From the NCBI GenBank assembly GCA_038131795.1, contig JAYPQE010000003.1, positions 868,001 to 932,000 of the forward strand: DNA of 64,000 nucleotides, given 5' to 3'. How positions within the stretch are numbered: the stretch's first letter is position 1; every line of letters begins with the position of its first letter. The notes under the pieces were generated by a model. That model was not told where the DNA came from. It made no database searches and saw only the letters and a program-made list of their open reading frames with translations. This document shows positions 17,852 to 27,809 of this stretch, piece after piece. Source of the stretch: Eutrophobius brisbanensis. Lineage in GTDB: Bacteria; Pseudomonadota; Gammaproteobacteria; Eutrophobiales; Eutrophobiaceae. A program made the position numbers and the translations under genes.

Positions 17852-19861
17852 TCAATTGCTGTAACTCAAAGTCAGCATTAAATTCCGTCCTGGTGCCGGA
17901 TAATATGTTTCAGCTAATGGTGAAGGAAAGGCCTGTCGAAAATCAAAGCCGACCGTCCCGGAATCACTATAAAGTTTATTCAGAAGATTATTGATCTTAA
18001 GCGATATCTGCAGTTTTCCAATCCGGCGCCAGGCATTCATATTCACCATGCCATAACCGGGCAGGCGTCCAAATTCATTAATATAATCACCATCAAACCG
18101 CCGTCTTCCCTGGCCTAACCATTCTACAAACATCCCTGTTATATCATTTATCTTATATGTTATTGCGGCACGTGCCGAATGTTCAGGTAAAAATGTCAGT
18201 GTTTTGCCCATAAACTGGCCGGACGTAAATTTTCCATCCAGGTAACTGTAACTGCCTGAAAGGACAATTTGATCACCAATCCCATAGCGACCTTCCAATA
18301 TTAGACCATTACGCCTGGAATTCCCCAGATTTGTATTGAGAAACAGGACCGGATCAAAGACGATTTCATCATTAATGTCTAACCGGTACACCTGTAATAA
18401 AAGATGACTGGTATTCTCATGTTGCCATTCAATCCCGGCCTCCAGAGAATTTCCACGTTGGGTCTCGGGTAATGGTACAGGCGTTCCGAATGCAAATAAC
18501 TGGGAAAAGAAATTGTTATCCGCTATGGCTGAATATTCATCTGCCGTGACAAACCGGTAATTTTTTTCAGCTTTTGCAAATAACCGCCACGACCCACTGA
18601 AATGATAACTGACCCCGGCTTCAAATGCATTGGCGGTATCATTCAGTTCGGTGCCTTCTGGCAAGGAACGCCCGAAAGACAGGGTATCCACTAGGATATG
18701 GTTTTTCACCCCTCCATGACGATATCCACCAATGATTTTTAGACGGTCTGTTATAGATGTGATCAGGCGACCATAATACCCGTACTGTGTCTGGGTATTG
18801 TCCGTCAGTCCAAACCGGGACAGGATCTGATAATCCGTCTCAAACCAGTCCACACCGGTATACAGCTCTGATCCATATCCCAAGAGGTCAAATGTTATAT
18901 TAAGCCTGGGAGTCAGCTCTGTGTGGTGGCGCTTGGAGGTAAACTGATCCGGGTTGCCAGCTGAACTGATGGTCCCGGCGATATCATTAAACCGGTTTGT
19001 ATATTCAAATCGAAACTCCATGTTCTCATTGAACAGATGTCTCAGCCCCACTCTGCCGGCGGTCGTGTCCGTAGAAATGATATCTTCAGGGTTTAAAGCC
19101 TGTCGACGGTCAGTTACAAGCAAGTCATTAAACAGGGCACCGGGTAGTTCAACCTCTTCCCTGCCCCCCTGAAATTCCAGAAAAACCTCGCCCTGATGAT
19201 ATTGGTATCCTGCCCTGGCATTGATCGTAGTCATTTCCAGTTCATTATTATCGCGGTAATTGTCCGATAGCTGACGCTGCACACTGGCGCGGTAATTAAC
19301 GCCATTGTCGTGTTGGTTTTCTATAGCGACATAAAGCAGTCGATTGTTATAACTACCATACCTGATATCCGCCTGAAGACGGAGTTCGTCAGGCTTTTTG
19401 GTAATAACATTGATTATCCCGCCAACAGCCTTGTCACCATAGAGGGTGCTCATACTACTCTTTACCAACTCAACCCGTTCAATGTCGTTAATCGACAATG
19501 AATTTAAATCTGGCAGTCCATTGTCGGTATTATTTAACCGTCTGCCATCTATCATGATCAGGGTGTTTTGTCCGGCACTGGTTGAAAACCCCCTCAGGCC
19601 AATATTGGCGTCGGTACCATCACCAAATAAATCTGAGACCTGAATACCACCACCATTGCGTATGGCATCAACAAGATGATCTACGCCACTGTTACGGATA
19701 TCTTCTTCGGTAATGACTGAAATAGCTGCGGCAGTGTCATAGATGGATGACTCAAACCGTGAATCCGTTACCACAATGGTTTCAATGGACCACGCAGAAA
19801 TGGAGGAGATACCCGTAATGAAGCCTAATAATACAGGCCTCATATACTTACAAATTTTCAT
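17852..19861 (-). CDS. btuB: TonB-dependent outer-membrane receptor, BtuB-like vitamin B12 transporter
   Basis: Outer-membrane receptor of 669 residues. A signal peptide (about 1-24, ending ISAWS) precedes a TonB-box-like ETIVVTDSR. The plug domain follows (AAISVITEEDI ... GGGIQVSDLFG ... NTLIMIDGRRLNNTDNG ... STLYGDKAVGGIINVITKK), then a 22-strand-type barrel ending in NLMLTLSYSN. The cobalamin riboswitch directly upstream and the adenosyltransferase directly downstream identify the likely substrate as a cobalamin or cobinamide. AGGAG lies nine bases before the ATG. No btuCDF transport genes are in the window. Confidence 0.9.
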   Translation of the reverse strand: MKICKYMRPVLLGFITGISSISAWSIETIVVTDSRFESSIYDTAAAISVITEEDIRNSGVDHLVDAIRNGGGIQVSDLFGDGTDANIGLRGFSTSAGQNTLIMIDGRRLNNTDNGLPDLNSLSINDIERVELVKSSMSTLYGDKAVGGIINVITKKPDELRLQADIRYGSYNNRLLYVAIENQHDNGVNYRASVQRQLSDNYRDNNELEMTTINARAGYQYHQGEVFLEFQGGREEVELPGALFNDLLVTDRRQALNPEDIISTDTTAGRVGLRHLFNENMEFRFEYTNRFNDIAGTISSAGNPDQFTSKRHHTELTPRLNITFDLLGYGSELYTGVDWFETDYQILSRFGLTDNTQTQYGYYGRLITSITDRLKIIGGYRHGGVKNHILVDTLSFGRSLPEGTELNDTANAFEAGVSYHFSGSWRLFAKAEKNYRFVTADEYSAIADNNFFSQLFAFGTPVPLPETQRGNSLEAGIEWQHENTSHLLLQVYRLDINDEIVFDPVLFLNTNLGNSRRNGLILEGRYGIGDQIVLSGSYSYLDGKFTSGQFMGKTLTFLPEHSARAAITYKINDITGMFVEWLGQGRRRFDGDYINEFGRLPGYGMVNMNAWRRIGKLQISLKINNLLNKLYSDSGTVGFDFRQAFPSPLAETYYPAPGRNLMLTLSYSN

Positions 19862-19964
19862 GTCTAACGCTCCTGTAAAAATTATTCATCAAGAGACGTA
19901 TTCGACAGGATATGGCAATAGACAGGGGCACTGAATATTAATCCATCGCCCACCGCGATACGAT

Positions 19965-20155
19965 CGTGTTCAGGTAAAGGCCTGTCTCCGGGCTCGTAGA
20001 TTCAACACTCAGCTTACCTTCCCATGTCGTCACACAGTGGTAACACCTGAATTATTCCACATACCGTTGCGGGGGCAGCGCAGGACTCGTTATCTTCAAC
20101 CTAACCTGCTTCCAGTTTAACTTTTCATGCGTGATCGCATTCAAAGAACCACTAC
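19965..20155 (-). promoter_or_regulatory. Cobalamin riboswitch controlling btuB
   Basis: Read on the minus strand, the leader holds the B12 box GCTGCCCCCGCAACGGTA (plus-strand 20062-20079). The 3' conserved part ACGAGCCCGGAGACAGGCC lies at about 19979-19998. A run resembling the 5' core, with AAACTGGAAGCAGG, lies near 20110. These elements in this order define the AdoCbl riboswitch class. Exact ends are approximate. About 100 bases separate it from the btuB start, including a short stem (ATCGC ... GCGAT near 19955) that could form the expression platform. Repression when B12 is plentiful is expected from the family. Confidence 0.93.
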
Positions 20156-20164
20156 CTGGGATAA

Positions 20165-20170
20165 ATTATA
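20165..20170 (-). promoter_or_regulatory. Candidate -10 box for the btuB leader
   Basis: TATAAT on the minus strand, just outside the 5' end of the cobalamin riboswitch. No good -35 hexamer is seen 16-18 bases further upstream, so the promoter may be weak or need an activator. Confidence 0.4.
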
Positions 20171-20218
20171 TTCTATAGCCTGAATATTTGCGAATCACAG
20201 CCACAATCACCACTATGA

Positions 20219-20248
20219 CTGGCAAGTCGAACCAATGGTGATTATAAT
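20219..20248 (+). promoter_or_regulatory. Candidate promoter for metH leader
   Basis: A perfect TATAAT at 20243-20248 is preceded by CTGGCA at 20219-20224 (18-base spacer, 4 of 6 matches to the -35 consensus). Transcription would start close to 20255, directly before the SAH riboswitch. Confidence 0.5.
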
Positions 20249-20261
20249 TTCCCTCCTATCT

Positions 20262-20330
20262 TGTCTGAGGAGCGTTGCGATGGAGTTTTCCACCAGGCTC
20301 AGACATGTCCGGTTTTCCAACGGCGCTCGC
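20262..20330 (+). promoter_or_regulatory. S-adenosylhomocysteine (SAH) riboswitch controlling metH
   Basis: The stem TGTCTGAG (20262-20269) pairs perfectly with CTCAGACA (20298-20305). The conserved core GAGGAGCGTTGCG and the segment CCACCAGGCTC match the SAH-aptamer consensus. After a short linker, AACGGCGCTCGC supplies CGCTC (20324-20328), which pairs with GAGCG (20270-20274) as the aptamer pseudoknot. SAH riboswitches are known on switches upstream of ahcY, metF and metH. High SAH here should raise MetH and drive homocysteine to methionine. About 88 bases separate the aptamer from the metH start. Confidence 0.92.
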
Positions 20331-20418
20331 TTTAAACACCTGAGAAAGGTTTAAAAGGCGGCGCATCTCACCTTAAAACCGTATACCTCCAGGTTAAAAC
20401 AATATAGAGAAGCATTGA

Positions 20419-23400
20419 ATGGTGTCAGCTATTAATCATAAAACTTTACTTGAAGCCCTTAAAGAGCGGATTCTCGTACTGGATGGTGCAACCGGTACCA
20501 TGGTACAAAGTTATTCACTGGAGGAAAATGATTTTCGTGGTGATCGCTTTATAAAACACCCGGTAGATTTGAAAGGTAATAACGACCTGTTAAATATCAC
20601 CCGTCCTGACATCGTTCTGGCCATCCACGATGCCTACCTGCAATCCGGCGCCGATATCATTGAAACCAATACCTTTAATGCTAACTCTATTGCCCTCGCT
20701 GATTATAAGATGGAAGACCTGGCGTTTGAGATTAACCACACCGGCGCCAAACTCGCAAAACAAAAGGCAGATGAATATTCATTAAAGACACCAGATAATC
20801 CACGGTTTGTTGCAGGTGTCCTGGGGCCGACTAATCGCACCGCATCCATCTCACCCGATGTCAATAACCCGGGGTATCGTAATGTGGATTTTGCTGCCCT
20901 GGTGGAGACCTATACCACTGCACTGGACGGTCTGGTTCAGGGTGATGTGGATATTATTATGCTGGAAACCATCTTTGACACCTTGAATGCCAAGGCGGCC
21001 ATTTATGCCATCGAGTCGTATTTTGAAGACAATGCTATTCGCCTGCCGTTGATGATCTCCGGCACAATCACCGATGCCTCCGGACGTACACTCACCGGCC
21101 AGACCACCGAGGCCTTCTGGTATTCATTGCGTCATGCCCAACCATTAAGTATAGGCTTGAACTGCGCACTGGGCCCGTATGAATTGCGCCAATATGTTGA
21201 AGACCTGGCGAGGATAAGTGATGCCCATGTTAGTGCCCATCCTAATGCCGGGCTGCCCAACGAATTTGGCGAATATGACCTGGACGCCAAAAATATGGCC
21301 GACGAGATACAGGAATGGGCCCAGGCGGGTTTGCTCAATATTGTTGGAGGCTGCTGTGGCACTACACCCCAGCATATCCAGGCCATTGCCGACGCGGTCA
21401 ACGGACTGGCCCCAAGGCAACTACCCGAGTTTCCTCGTGAACTGAAACTCAGCGGTTTAGAACCGTTGCATGTGACCGCCGAGAGTAACTTCATTAATGT
21501 TGGAGAACGCACCAATGTAGCAGGCTCCCCCAGGTTTCTGAAATTAATCAAAGAAAATAAACTGGATGAAGCCCTGGAAATCGCCCGTCAGCAGGTGGAA
21601 AACGGCGCCCAGATTATCGATATTTGTATGGATGAAGGCATGCTGGAATCTGAACAGCTGATGCATGAATTCCTGTGCCTGGTGGCTGGCGAACCTGATA
21701 TCTCCCGGGTGCCAATCATGATCGATTCGTCCCGGTGGTCAGTAATTGAAGCAGGATTACGCTGTATACAGGGCAAAGGGATTGTGAATTCCATTAGCCT
21801 GAAAGAAGGTGAGGAAGAATTTCTACAACGGGCAACGCAGATTAGACATTATGGCGCGGCCGTCGTGGTCATGGGGTTTGATGAACATGGCCAGGCAGAT
21901 AGCACGCAAAGACGCTTTGAGGTAGCAAAACGGTCTTATGACCTGCTGGTCAATCACGTTAACTTCCCACCTGAAGACATCATATTCGACCCCAATGTCC
22001 TGACCGTGGCCACAGGCATGTCTGAACACAATGACTATGCCGTCTCATTTTTTGAAGCAACCCGCCTGATTAAACAACACCTGCCCTATGCCCTGGTCAG
22101 TGGAGGTTTGAGTAATATTTCGTTTTCATTCAGGGGTAACAACCCTGTGCGAGAGGCCATGCATGCGGCATTTTTATATCATGCCATACAGGCAGGACTG
22201 GACATGGCCATCGTCAACGCAGGACAGTTGGGGATATATGACGAAATCTCTAAAGACCTGCTGGAACATGTAGAAGACGTGTTGTTAAACCGCCGGGAGG
22301 ATGCCACTGACCGTCTGGTCAGCTTTGCCGATACAGTTAAAGCCACTGAGACACAAACTCAAGTCAATGAACAGGCCTGGCGTATCAATACTACTGTTGA
22401 AGAAAGACTCTCGCATGCCCTGGTCAAAGGCATAGATGATTATGTAATTGATGACACCAAAGAAGCAATGGAAAAATACCCGACTCCGCTTCAAGTTATA
22501 GAAGGGCCATTAATGGACGGTATGAATGTCGTTGGGGATTTATTTGGCTCCGGCAAGATGTTCTTGCCCCAGGTCGTAAAAAGTGCGCGCGTGATGAAAA
22601 AGGCCGTTGCCTACCTGATCCCTTTTATTGAAGCTGCCAACAAAAAATCCAATACCCCAAGCAGTAATGGCAAGATCATCATGGCAACTGTAAAAGGTGA
22701 TGTTCATGATATTGGCAAAAATATTGTTGGTGTTGTACTGCAATGCAATAACTTTGAGATTGTAGACCTTGGCGTCATGGTCTCGGCAGAAAAGATCCTG
22801 CAAACTGCCAAACAGGAACAGGCAGACATAATCGGTCTTAGTGGGTTGATAACACCTTCATTGGATGAAATGGTACATGTGGCAAAGGAAATGCAACGCC
22901 AGGGGTTTAATACGCCCCTGTTAATTGGCGGTGCTACAACATCGCGTGCACATACTGCCGTTAAAATTGATATTGAGTATGACCAGCCGGTAATACATGT
23001 TAAAGATGCATCCCGTGCCGTAGGGGTAGCACAAAAACTCATTAGTGCAGATTTAAGATCGAATTATTTAAATGAAATCAAAACTGAATATGATTCTGTT
23101 CGCGATCAGCACAAGGGGCGACAGAAAAAAATCAGCTGGCTGACTATAGAGGAGGCCCGAAATAATTTTTTCCAGACTGACTGGCAAGGCTATACACCAC
23201 CTGCCCCCTCCTTCATGGGCATAAATACATTAAAAGATTACCCTGTTGCCGAACTGGTAAATTACATAGACTGGACACCGTTCTTTATGGCCTGGGAACT
23301 GGCAGGCAAATATCCCCGCATTCTTGATGATAAAATAATCGGCAAGGAAGCTACCCGCCTGCATGATGACGCTTTGCAGATGCTGGACAAAATCATTAGT

Positions 23401-24126
23401 GAAAACTGGTTTAGTGCCAATGGCGTATTTGGCATATTCCCTGCCAATACCATTGCGGATGATATTGAAATTTATACCAATGAAGAACGTAAAGGTCTGC
23501 TTTGCACCCTGCATTTTCTCAGGCAACAAACCCGCACTCCCCCGGGTGTTCCAAACCATTGTCTGGCAGATTTTGTCGCACCTGAAGATTCAGGCGTAAA
23601 GGACTATCTGGGCGGATTCGCTGTCGCCTGTGGGTTCGGTATGGAGACAAAATTGAAGGAATTCGCAACTCAGCACGATGATTATAATACCATCCTGTTA
23701 AAGGCCATCGCGGATCGTCTCGCCGAGGCATTTGCAGAACGACTACACCAACGAGTCAGGCAGGAATTCTGGGGCTATGCAAATGATGAAACCCTGGACA
23801 ATGAGGCCTTGATAGCAGAAAAATACAAAGGCATACGACCTGCACCCGGCTATCCTGCCTGCCCAGAACATAGTGAAAAAGAGACCCTGTGGAAGTTGCT
23901 CAATGTATCAGAAAATACAGGGATTACCCTGACTGATTCCTGGGCCATGGTTCCCACGGCTGCTGTCAGTGGCTGGTATTTTTCACACCCTCATGCCCGC
24001 TATTTCGGGGTTGGAAAGATCAATCAGGACCAGGTTCATGACTATGCAAGACGCAAGGGACTGGAATTTCACAAGGTCGAAAGATTACTCTCCCCCTCCC
24101 TTGGCTACGATCCAGAATCATACTGA
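20419..24126 (+). CDS. metH: Cobalamin-dependent methionine synthase
   Basis: Transfers a methyl group from 5-methyltetrahydrofolate to homocysteine via B12. The 1235 residues match E. coli MetH (1227). In order come the homocysteine domain (DGATGTMVQ; zinc cysteines in GLNCALG and GGCCGTTP), the folate domain (NFINVGERTNVAGS ... MIDSSRW), the cap and B12 domain with the cobalt-ligand His763 in KGDVHDIGKN, and the C-terminal SAM-dependent activation domain (RPAPGYPACPEHSEK). All domains appear intact. The SAH riboswitch in the leader and the divergent B12-receptor operon fit this cofactor use. Confidence 0.98.
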   Translation: MVSAINHKTLLEALKERILVLDGATGTMVQSYSLEENDFRGDRFIKHPVDLKGNNDLLNITRPDIVLAIHDAYLQSGADIIETNTFNANSIALADYKMEDLAFEINHTGAKLAKQKADEYSLKTPDNPRFVAGVLGPTNRTASISPDVNNPGYRNVDFAALVETYTTALDGLVQGDVDIIMLETIFDTLNAKAAIYAIESYFEDNAIRLPLMISGTITDASGRTLTGQTTEAFWYSLRHAQPLSIGLNCALGPYELRQYVEDLARISDAHVSAHPNAGLPNEFGEYDLDAKNMADEIQEWAQAGLLNIVGGCCGTTPQHIQAIADAVNGLAPRQLPEFPRELKLSGLEPLHVTAESNFINVGERTNVAGSPRFLKLIKENKLDEALEIARQQVENGAQIIDICMDEGMLESEQLMHEFLCLVAGEPDISRVPIMIDSSRWSVIEAGLRCIQGKGIVNSISLKEGEEEFLQRATQIRHYGAAVVVMGFDEHGQADSTQRRFEVAKRSYDLLVNHVNFPPEDIIFDPNVLTVATGMSEHNDYAVSFFEATRLIKQHLPYALVSGGLSNISFSFRGNNPVREAMHAAFLYHAIQAGLDMAIVNAGQLGIYDEISKDLLEHVEDVLLNRREDATDRLVSFADTVKATETQTQVNEQAWRINTTVEERLSHALVKGIDDYVIDDTKEAMEKYPTPLQVIEGPLMDGMNVVGDLFGSGKMFLPQVVKSARVMKKAVAYLIPFIEAANKKSNTPSSNGKIIMATVKGDVHDIGKNIVGVVLQCNNFEIVDLGVMVSAEKILQTAKQEQADIIGLSGLITPSLDEMVHVAKEMQRQGFNTPLLIGGATTSRAHTAVKIDIEYDQPVIHVKDASRAVGVAQKLISADLRSNYLNEIKTEYDSVRDQHKGRQKKISWLTIEEARNNFFQTDWQGYTPPAPSFMGINTLKDYPVAELVNYIDWTPFFMAWELAGKYPRILDDKIIGKEATRLHDDALQMLDKIISENWFSANGVFGIFPANTIADDIEIYTNEERKGLLCTLHFLRQQTRTPPGVPNHCLADFVAPEDSGVKDYLGGFAVACGFGMETKLKEFATQHDDYNTILLKAIADRLAEAFAERLHQRVRQEFWGYANDETLDNEALIAEKYKGIRPAPGYPACPEHSEKETLWKLLNVSENTGITLTDSWAMVPTAAVSGWYFSHPHARYFGVGKINQDQVHDYARRKGLEFHKVERLLSPSLGYDPESY

Positions 24127-24136
24127 TATAGAGATT

Positions 24137-25633
24137 TCAGGTTAATGATATTGTTGCACCCGGTCCCAGTGGTAAACCAAGCAAACTCCAGATAAAAAGT
24201 AATAAAGACTAGCAAATCAGAAATGCGACAGAATATGGCAGCATGAGTGAAATAATAGTACCAATACCGATTCCCCGTTCATATTTCTATGCAAACGCCA
24301 CCACCACCCCAAAATATGGCATGAGGGGTGTTACAATGTTGGTGGTACTGTCTCCAATGCGATAGGCTACCTGCGTGGCCTCGGGAGATATCCCTGAAAG
24401 TAAAAACATAGGGACAAAAATGGGTGCAATTAGGGCCCATTTGGCACTGGCACTACCTATAAACAGATTGATAATAGCTGACAAGACAATAAAGGCCATT
24501 AATAATACAGCAGAATTCATATCCAGTGACTACAGGACCTCAGCACCGCGAATGGCAACAATACTCCCCAGATTACTCCAACTGAAATAACTGACAAACT
24601 GGGCTGCAAAAAACATCAGTACCAGGTAGCCGGCCATGGTCTGCATATGCTGCTCCATGCCGTCTACAAATTCTGATAGTTTTCTGTAAGCGCCGCTTAC
24701 CTTACCGAATATCATACCCGCCAGTGCAGCATAAAAGGCGATAATGGTGACAATTCCGGAAATAAACGGTGACCTTAAGACACTACCGGTGTCCTGATCA
24801 CGCAGCACACCATCTGCCGGCACCAACCCCGCCAACAGTAAGCAAATAAAGACGATTGTAAACAACCCTACCATCTTTATGCCTCGTATCTCATTGGCCG
24901 TGACCTGCTCCAGCTCCACTTCTGATGCTATGGCGTCAGGTAGTCTGGGAGAAATGATCTTCTCGGTAACCCAGGTTCCCACCAGGGAGATCAGTAAGGC
25001 TGAGACCATAATGAAATAATAATTACCCGCTGCATTTACTTCATAACCGGGCTGAACTAATGCCGCCGCTTCCGTTGAAATACCGGCAAGCAATGCGTCC
25101 ACTGGGCCGATAAGCAGATTAGCACTGAAGCCACCGGAAACTCCGACAAACGCAGCAGCAATACCTGCAATGGGGTTTCTCCCCACACTGGCAAACACCA
25201 GTGCCGCAAGTGTAATGAGTACAACGTAACCGGTATCAGCAGCCAGGCTGGACATCACCGCGAGAAAAACCATCATAAAAGTGATCAACTGCCTGGGGGT
25301 TTTTAATATTGTGACGCGAAGTAATACCCCCAGTAAACCGGAATGCTCTGCCACACCAATACCCATGATCGCCATCAGCACCGTGCCCACCGGAGCAAAG
25401 GTGGTAAAATTTGTCACTGACTCAGACAGAATACGATGCAGACCGCTCACGCTGATAAGATTAATAGCGATAATTGTGGTACCGTTAATCGGGTGCAGGG
25501 CCTGCACAGAAAACAACGATGAAATCCAGGAAACGAACAGGATGACAAGACAAAGAACAACAAATAATACAGTGGGATTTGGCAACCGGTTTCCGGCGCG
25601 CTCAATCGCATCCAACAATGATTGTATATTCAT
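24137..25633 (-). pseudogene. AbgT-family transporter interrupted by three in-frame TAG codons
   Basis: One continuous minus-strand frame encodes a membrane protein of about 498 residues in the AbgT family (p-aminobenzoyl-glutamate or antimetabolite transporters). Three TAG codons break it, at 24530-24532 (after RGAEVL), 24287-24289 (in VVAFA*KYERGIGIG, normally Gln) and 24209-24211 (in AFLIC*SLLLFIW, normally Trp). No frameshift is needed, and the frame then runs to TGA at 24137. Family motifs before, between and after the stops are well kept: NLLIGPVDALLAGIS, INLFIGSASAKWALIAPIF, RIGDSTTNIVTPLMPYF and LGLPLGPGA. The first stop leaves 367 residues and removes the C-terminal helices. Most likely a recent pseudogene. 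Confidence 0.85.
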
Positions 25634-25721
25634 TTAGGATTCCGCATAGTATTTTTGATTATCGTACCCTAAGTTTATTTTTAATTCATATTTTAGTATC
25701 GCTGGCGGACAAAAAAATCAG

Positions 25722-26744
25722 ATGAACAGCAATGGACTGATTAACCAACCCATATACGTTGTCGGCGCTGGGGGCATAGGTGTTGTGATGGCTTGGTGCC
25801 TGATAAAGTCAGGTGTGGCTGTCACCGTTATTGAAACGAACATTAATAAAATCAAATACGGCAATCAACATGGTATCGAAATTTCAGGTCATGGAGCAGT
25901 TACTGCGACATTAGTTCCATTTGAACATTGGGAACCTGAACCAGATGCATTGGTCCTGCTATGCACCAAAACCTATACCAATGCAGAAGTCCTTAACAAA
26001 CTTCCGGAATCGACCACCTTATTCCCCGTACAAAATGGGTTTGATAAATTACTTGAAACCTACCCCCACGATTGTGCCGGCATTGTCTCATTTGTTTCTG
26101 AATGCAACCCAGACAACACTGTTACCCGCATAACCCGCAAGGGTGAATTTCATATTGGCAGACGCTCGGCAAATGCAAACAACAACTCGGCCTTACTTTT
26201 ATCATTGGAAAATAATTTAAAAGAGTTTGATCTTTTCTCACTTAAAGTAGTGGATAATATTACACCATATAAATATGCCAAGCTGATGTATAACGCTGCC
26301 ATCTCTCCTCTGGCCTCTGCAGCCGGCATCGATAACAGTGAACTGTTAAATAATCCTGTCGCAAAAAAACTGTTTATCGCACTGTTAAGAGAAAATTATG
26401 CCATCTTGAATCATGCCGGGATCAACCTTGAAAAAGTGGGGCCGATTCATCCTGATCTGGTGAATAAAATTTTAAGCCACCCACTGGTGGTCAATCTATT
26501 CGCGTTATTTTTCAAACCTTCCCTGAAAGGGACCTACTGTTCTATGGCACCGGACATCCATACAAACAATACTGAAATTGATGCCTATAACGGCCACCTG
26601 GTTACACTGGCAGGTAACTTCCCCTGCCCCCTAAACCGCGCCGCAATCGACATGATCAATAATGTAATCAGCAATCAACTTTCACCTGATATGGAACATT
26701 TACATTCCATGCTGGATAGCCTCCCGGAAGGTGTATTGTCATGA
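25722..26744 (+). CDS. Ketopantoate reductase-family dehydrogenase (PanE/ApbA)
   Basis: A 340-residue NADP-dependent 6-phosphogluconate-dehydrogenase-like protein. The nucleotide-binding motif is VVGAGGIGVVMAW at about residues 11-23. VLLCTKTYTNAEVLNKL and VQNGFDKLL correspond to conserved segments of PanE. A C-terminal helical domain carries KYAKLMYNAAISPLASAAG with the likely active-site lysine. Family members reduce ketopantoate for pantothenate synthesis, but many paralogues have other 2-oxoacid or sugar substrates, so the name is by family only. The stop codon overlaps the start of the next gene by four bases, so the two are translationally coupled. Confidence 0.82.
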   Translation: MNSNGLINQPIYVVGAGGIGVVMAWCLIKSGVAVTVIETNINKIKYGNQHGIEISGHGAVTATLVPFEHWEPEPDALVLLCTKTYTNAEVLNKLPESTTLFPVQNGFDKLLETYPHDCAGIVSFVSECNPDNTVTRITRKGEFHIGRRSANANNNSALLLSLENNLKEFDLFSLKVVDNITPYKYAKLMYNAAISPLASAAGIDNSELLNNPVAKKLFIALLRENYAILNHAGINLEKVGPIHPDLVNKILSHPLVVNLFALFFKPSLKGTYCSMAPDIHTNNTEIDAYNGHLVTLAGNFPCPLNRAAIDMINNVISNQLSPDMEHLHSMLDSLPEGVLS

Positions 26745-27727
26745 TATTAGTCACCGGTGGGGGCGGTTTTATTGGCAGTCACCTGGTTTCTATGCTGCTG
26801 CAAAAGGGAGAATCTGTCAGGGTGATGGAAAGACCCGGAGCTCGCGTTGATCATCTGCCACAGGATAAGGTTGAAATAGTTTTCACCGATCTGCGGGATG
26901 CGCCTGGTATTCAAAAGACCACACAAAATTGCACACAGGTCTATCATCTTGCCGCAGATCCCAACCTATGGCGCAAGGATCCTGGTGATTTTGATGCCAT
27001 CAACCACATTGGCACAGTTAATGTGATTGAATCTGCACTGAACAATGGTGTGCAACGTATCTTACATTGCAGTACAGAGAGCATACTAACCTCAGAATCA
27101 TTTAATGGTGGGGCAGTTGAAGACCTGGTACTCAATGAAGCGGACATGATGGGCCCCTATTGCCTGAGTAAATACCGTGCTGAAAAAGCTGCATTTGAAT
27201 TTGCAAAACAGAGTCAGGCGGTCATCGTTGCAAGCCCCACCCTGCCAGTTGGGCCGGGAGACCGATTATTGACACCCCCTACACGAATGAACGTGGCATT
27301 TTGCCGGGGTGAGTTACCGACCATTCTGGATTGCCGGATCAACCTGATAGATGTAAGAGATGTTGCAACTGGCATGATTGCGGCCATGGCCACAGGCAAA
27401 CCCGGTATCCGGTACCTGTTGGGGAATGATAATATGATGTTGTCCGAGTGGTTGGGATTACTTGGAGAAAACTGCGCGCAGATTGTCCCAAAATTCAATG
27501 TCCCATATTCCCTGGCATTGACAGCGGCCTGGTTCAGTGAACATTGGGCTACTTACGTAACTGGTCGTATGCCCATGGCGACACTCACGGGCGTTCGATT
27601 AACCAGGCGCAGTATGCACTTTGACCCCACCCCCAGTCTAAATTCGCTCAACCTGTCACCTCGCCCGGTCAAAGAATCAGCACACGATGCTGTCAACTGG
27701 TACCGCAAGCAGGGTTGGCTAACTTAA
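26741..27727 (+). CDS. NAD(P)-dependent epimerase/dehydratase (extended SDR)
   Basis: A 328-residue extended short-chain dehydrogenase. The N-terminal Rossmann motif ILVTGGGGFIGSHLV binds NAD(P). VYHLAADPNLW follows, then serines in HCSTESIL and the active-site pair Tyr-x3-Lys in YCLSKYRAEKA. The fold resembles dihydroflavonol-4-reductase-like and sterol or nucleotide-sugar epimerase-like proteins. The substrate is unknown. It overlaps the upstream PanE-like gene (ATGA), so the pair probably acts in one pathway, for example two successive reductions. Confidence 0.82.
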   Translation: MILVTGGGGFIGSHLVSMLLQKGESVRVMERPGARVDHLPQDKVEIVFTDLRDAPGIQKTTQNCTQVYHLAADPNLWRKDPGDFDAINHIGTVNVIESALNNGVQRILHCSTESILTSESFNGGAVEDLVLNEADMMGPYCLSKYRAEKAAFEFAKQSQAVIVASPTLPVGPGDRLLTPPTRMNVAFCRGELPTILDCRINLIDVRDVATGMIAAMATGKPGIRYLLGNDNMMLSEWLGLLGENCAQIVPKFNVPYSLALTAAWFSEHWATYVTGRMPMATLTGVRLTRRSMHFDPTPSLNSLNLSPRPVKESAHDAVNWYRKQGWLT

Positions 27728-27809
27728 AATAATAAGCTCTACACATTCTGAAATTTATAAAAGCATATAATCTGGCCACATAGAGCACAGATATATTACG
27801 ACTGACGTT

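Noticed and set aside
24137..25633. Genome-wide reassignment of TAG as an amino acid
   Set aside because: Ordinary genes here (nadB, cysZ, dksA, the TPR gene, the first methyltransferase) end in TAG at the expected length. Recoding is not supported; a pseudogene is simpler.
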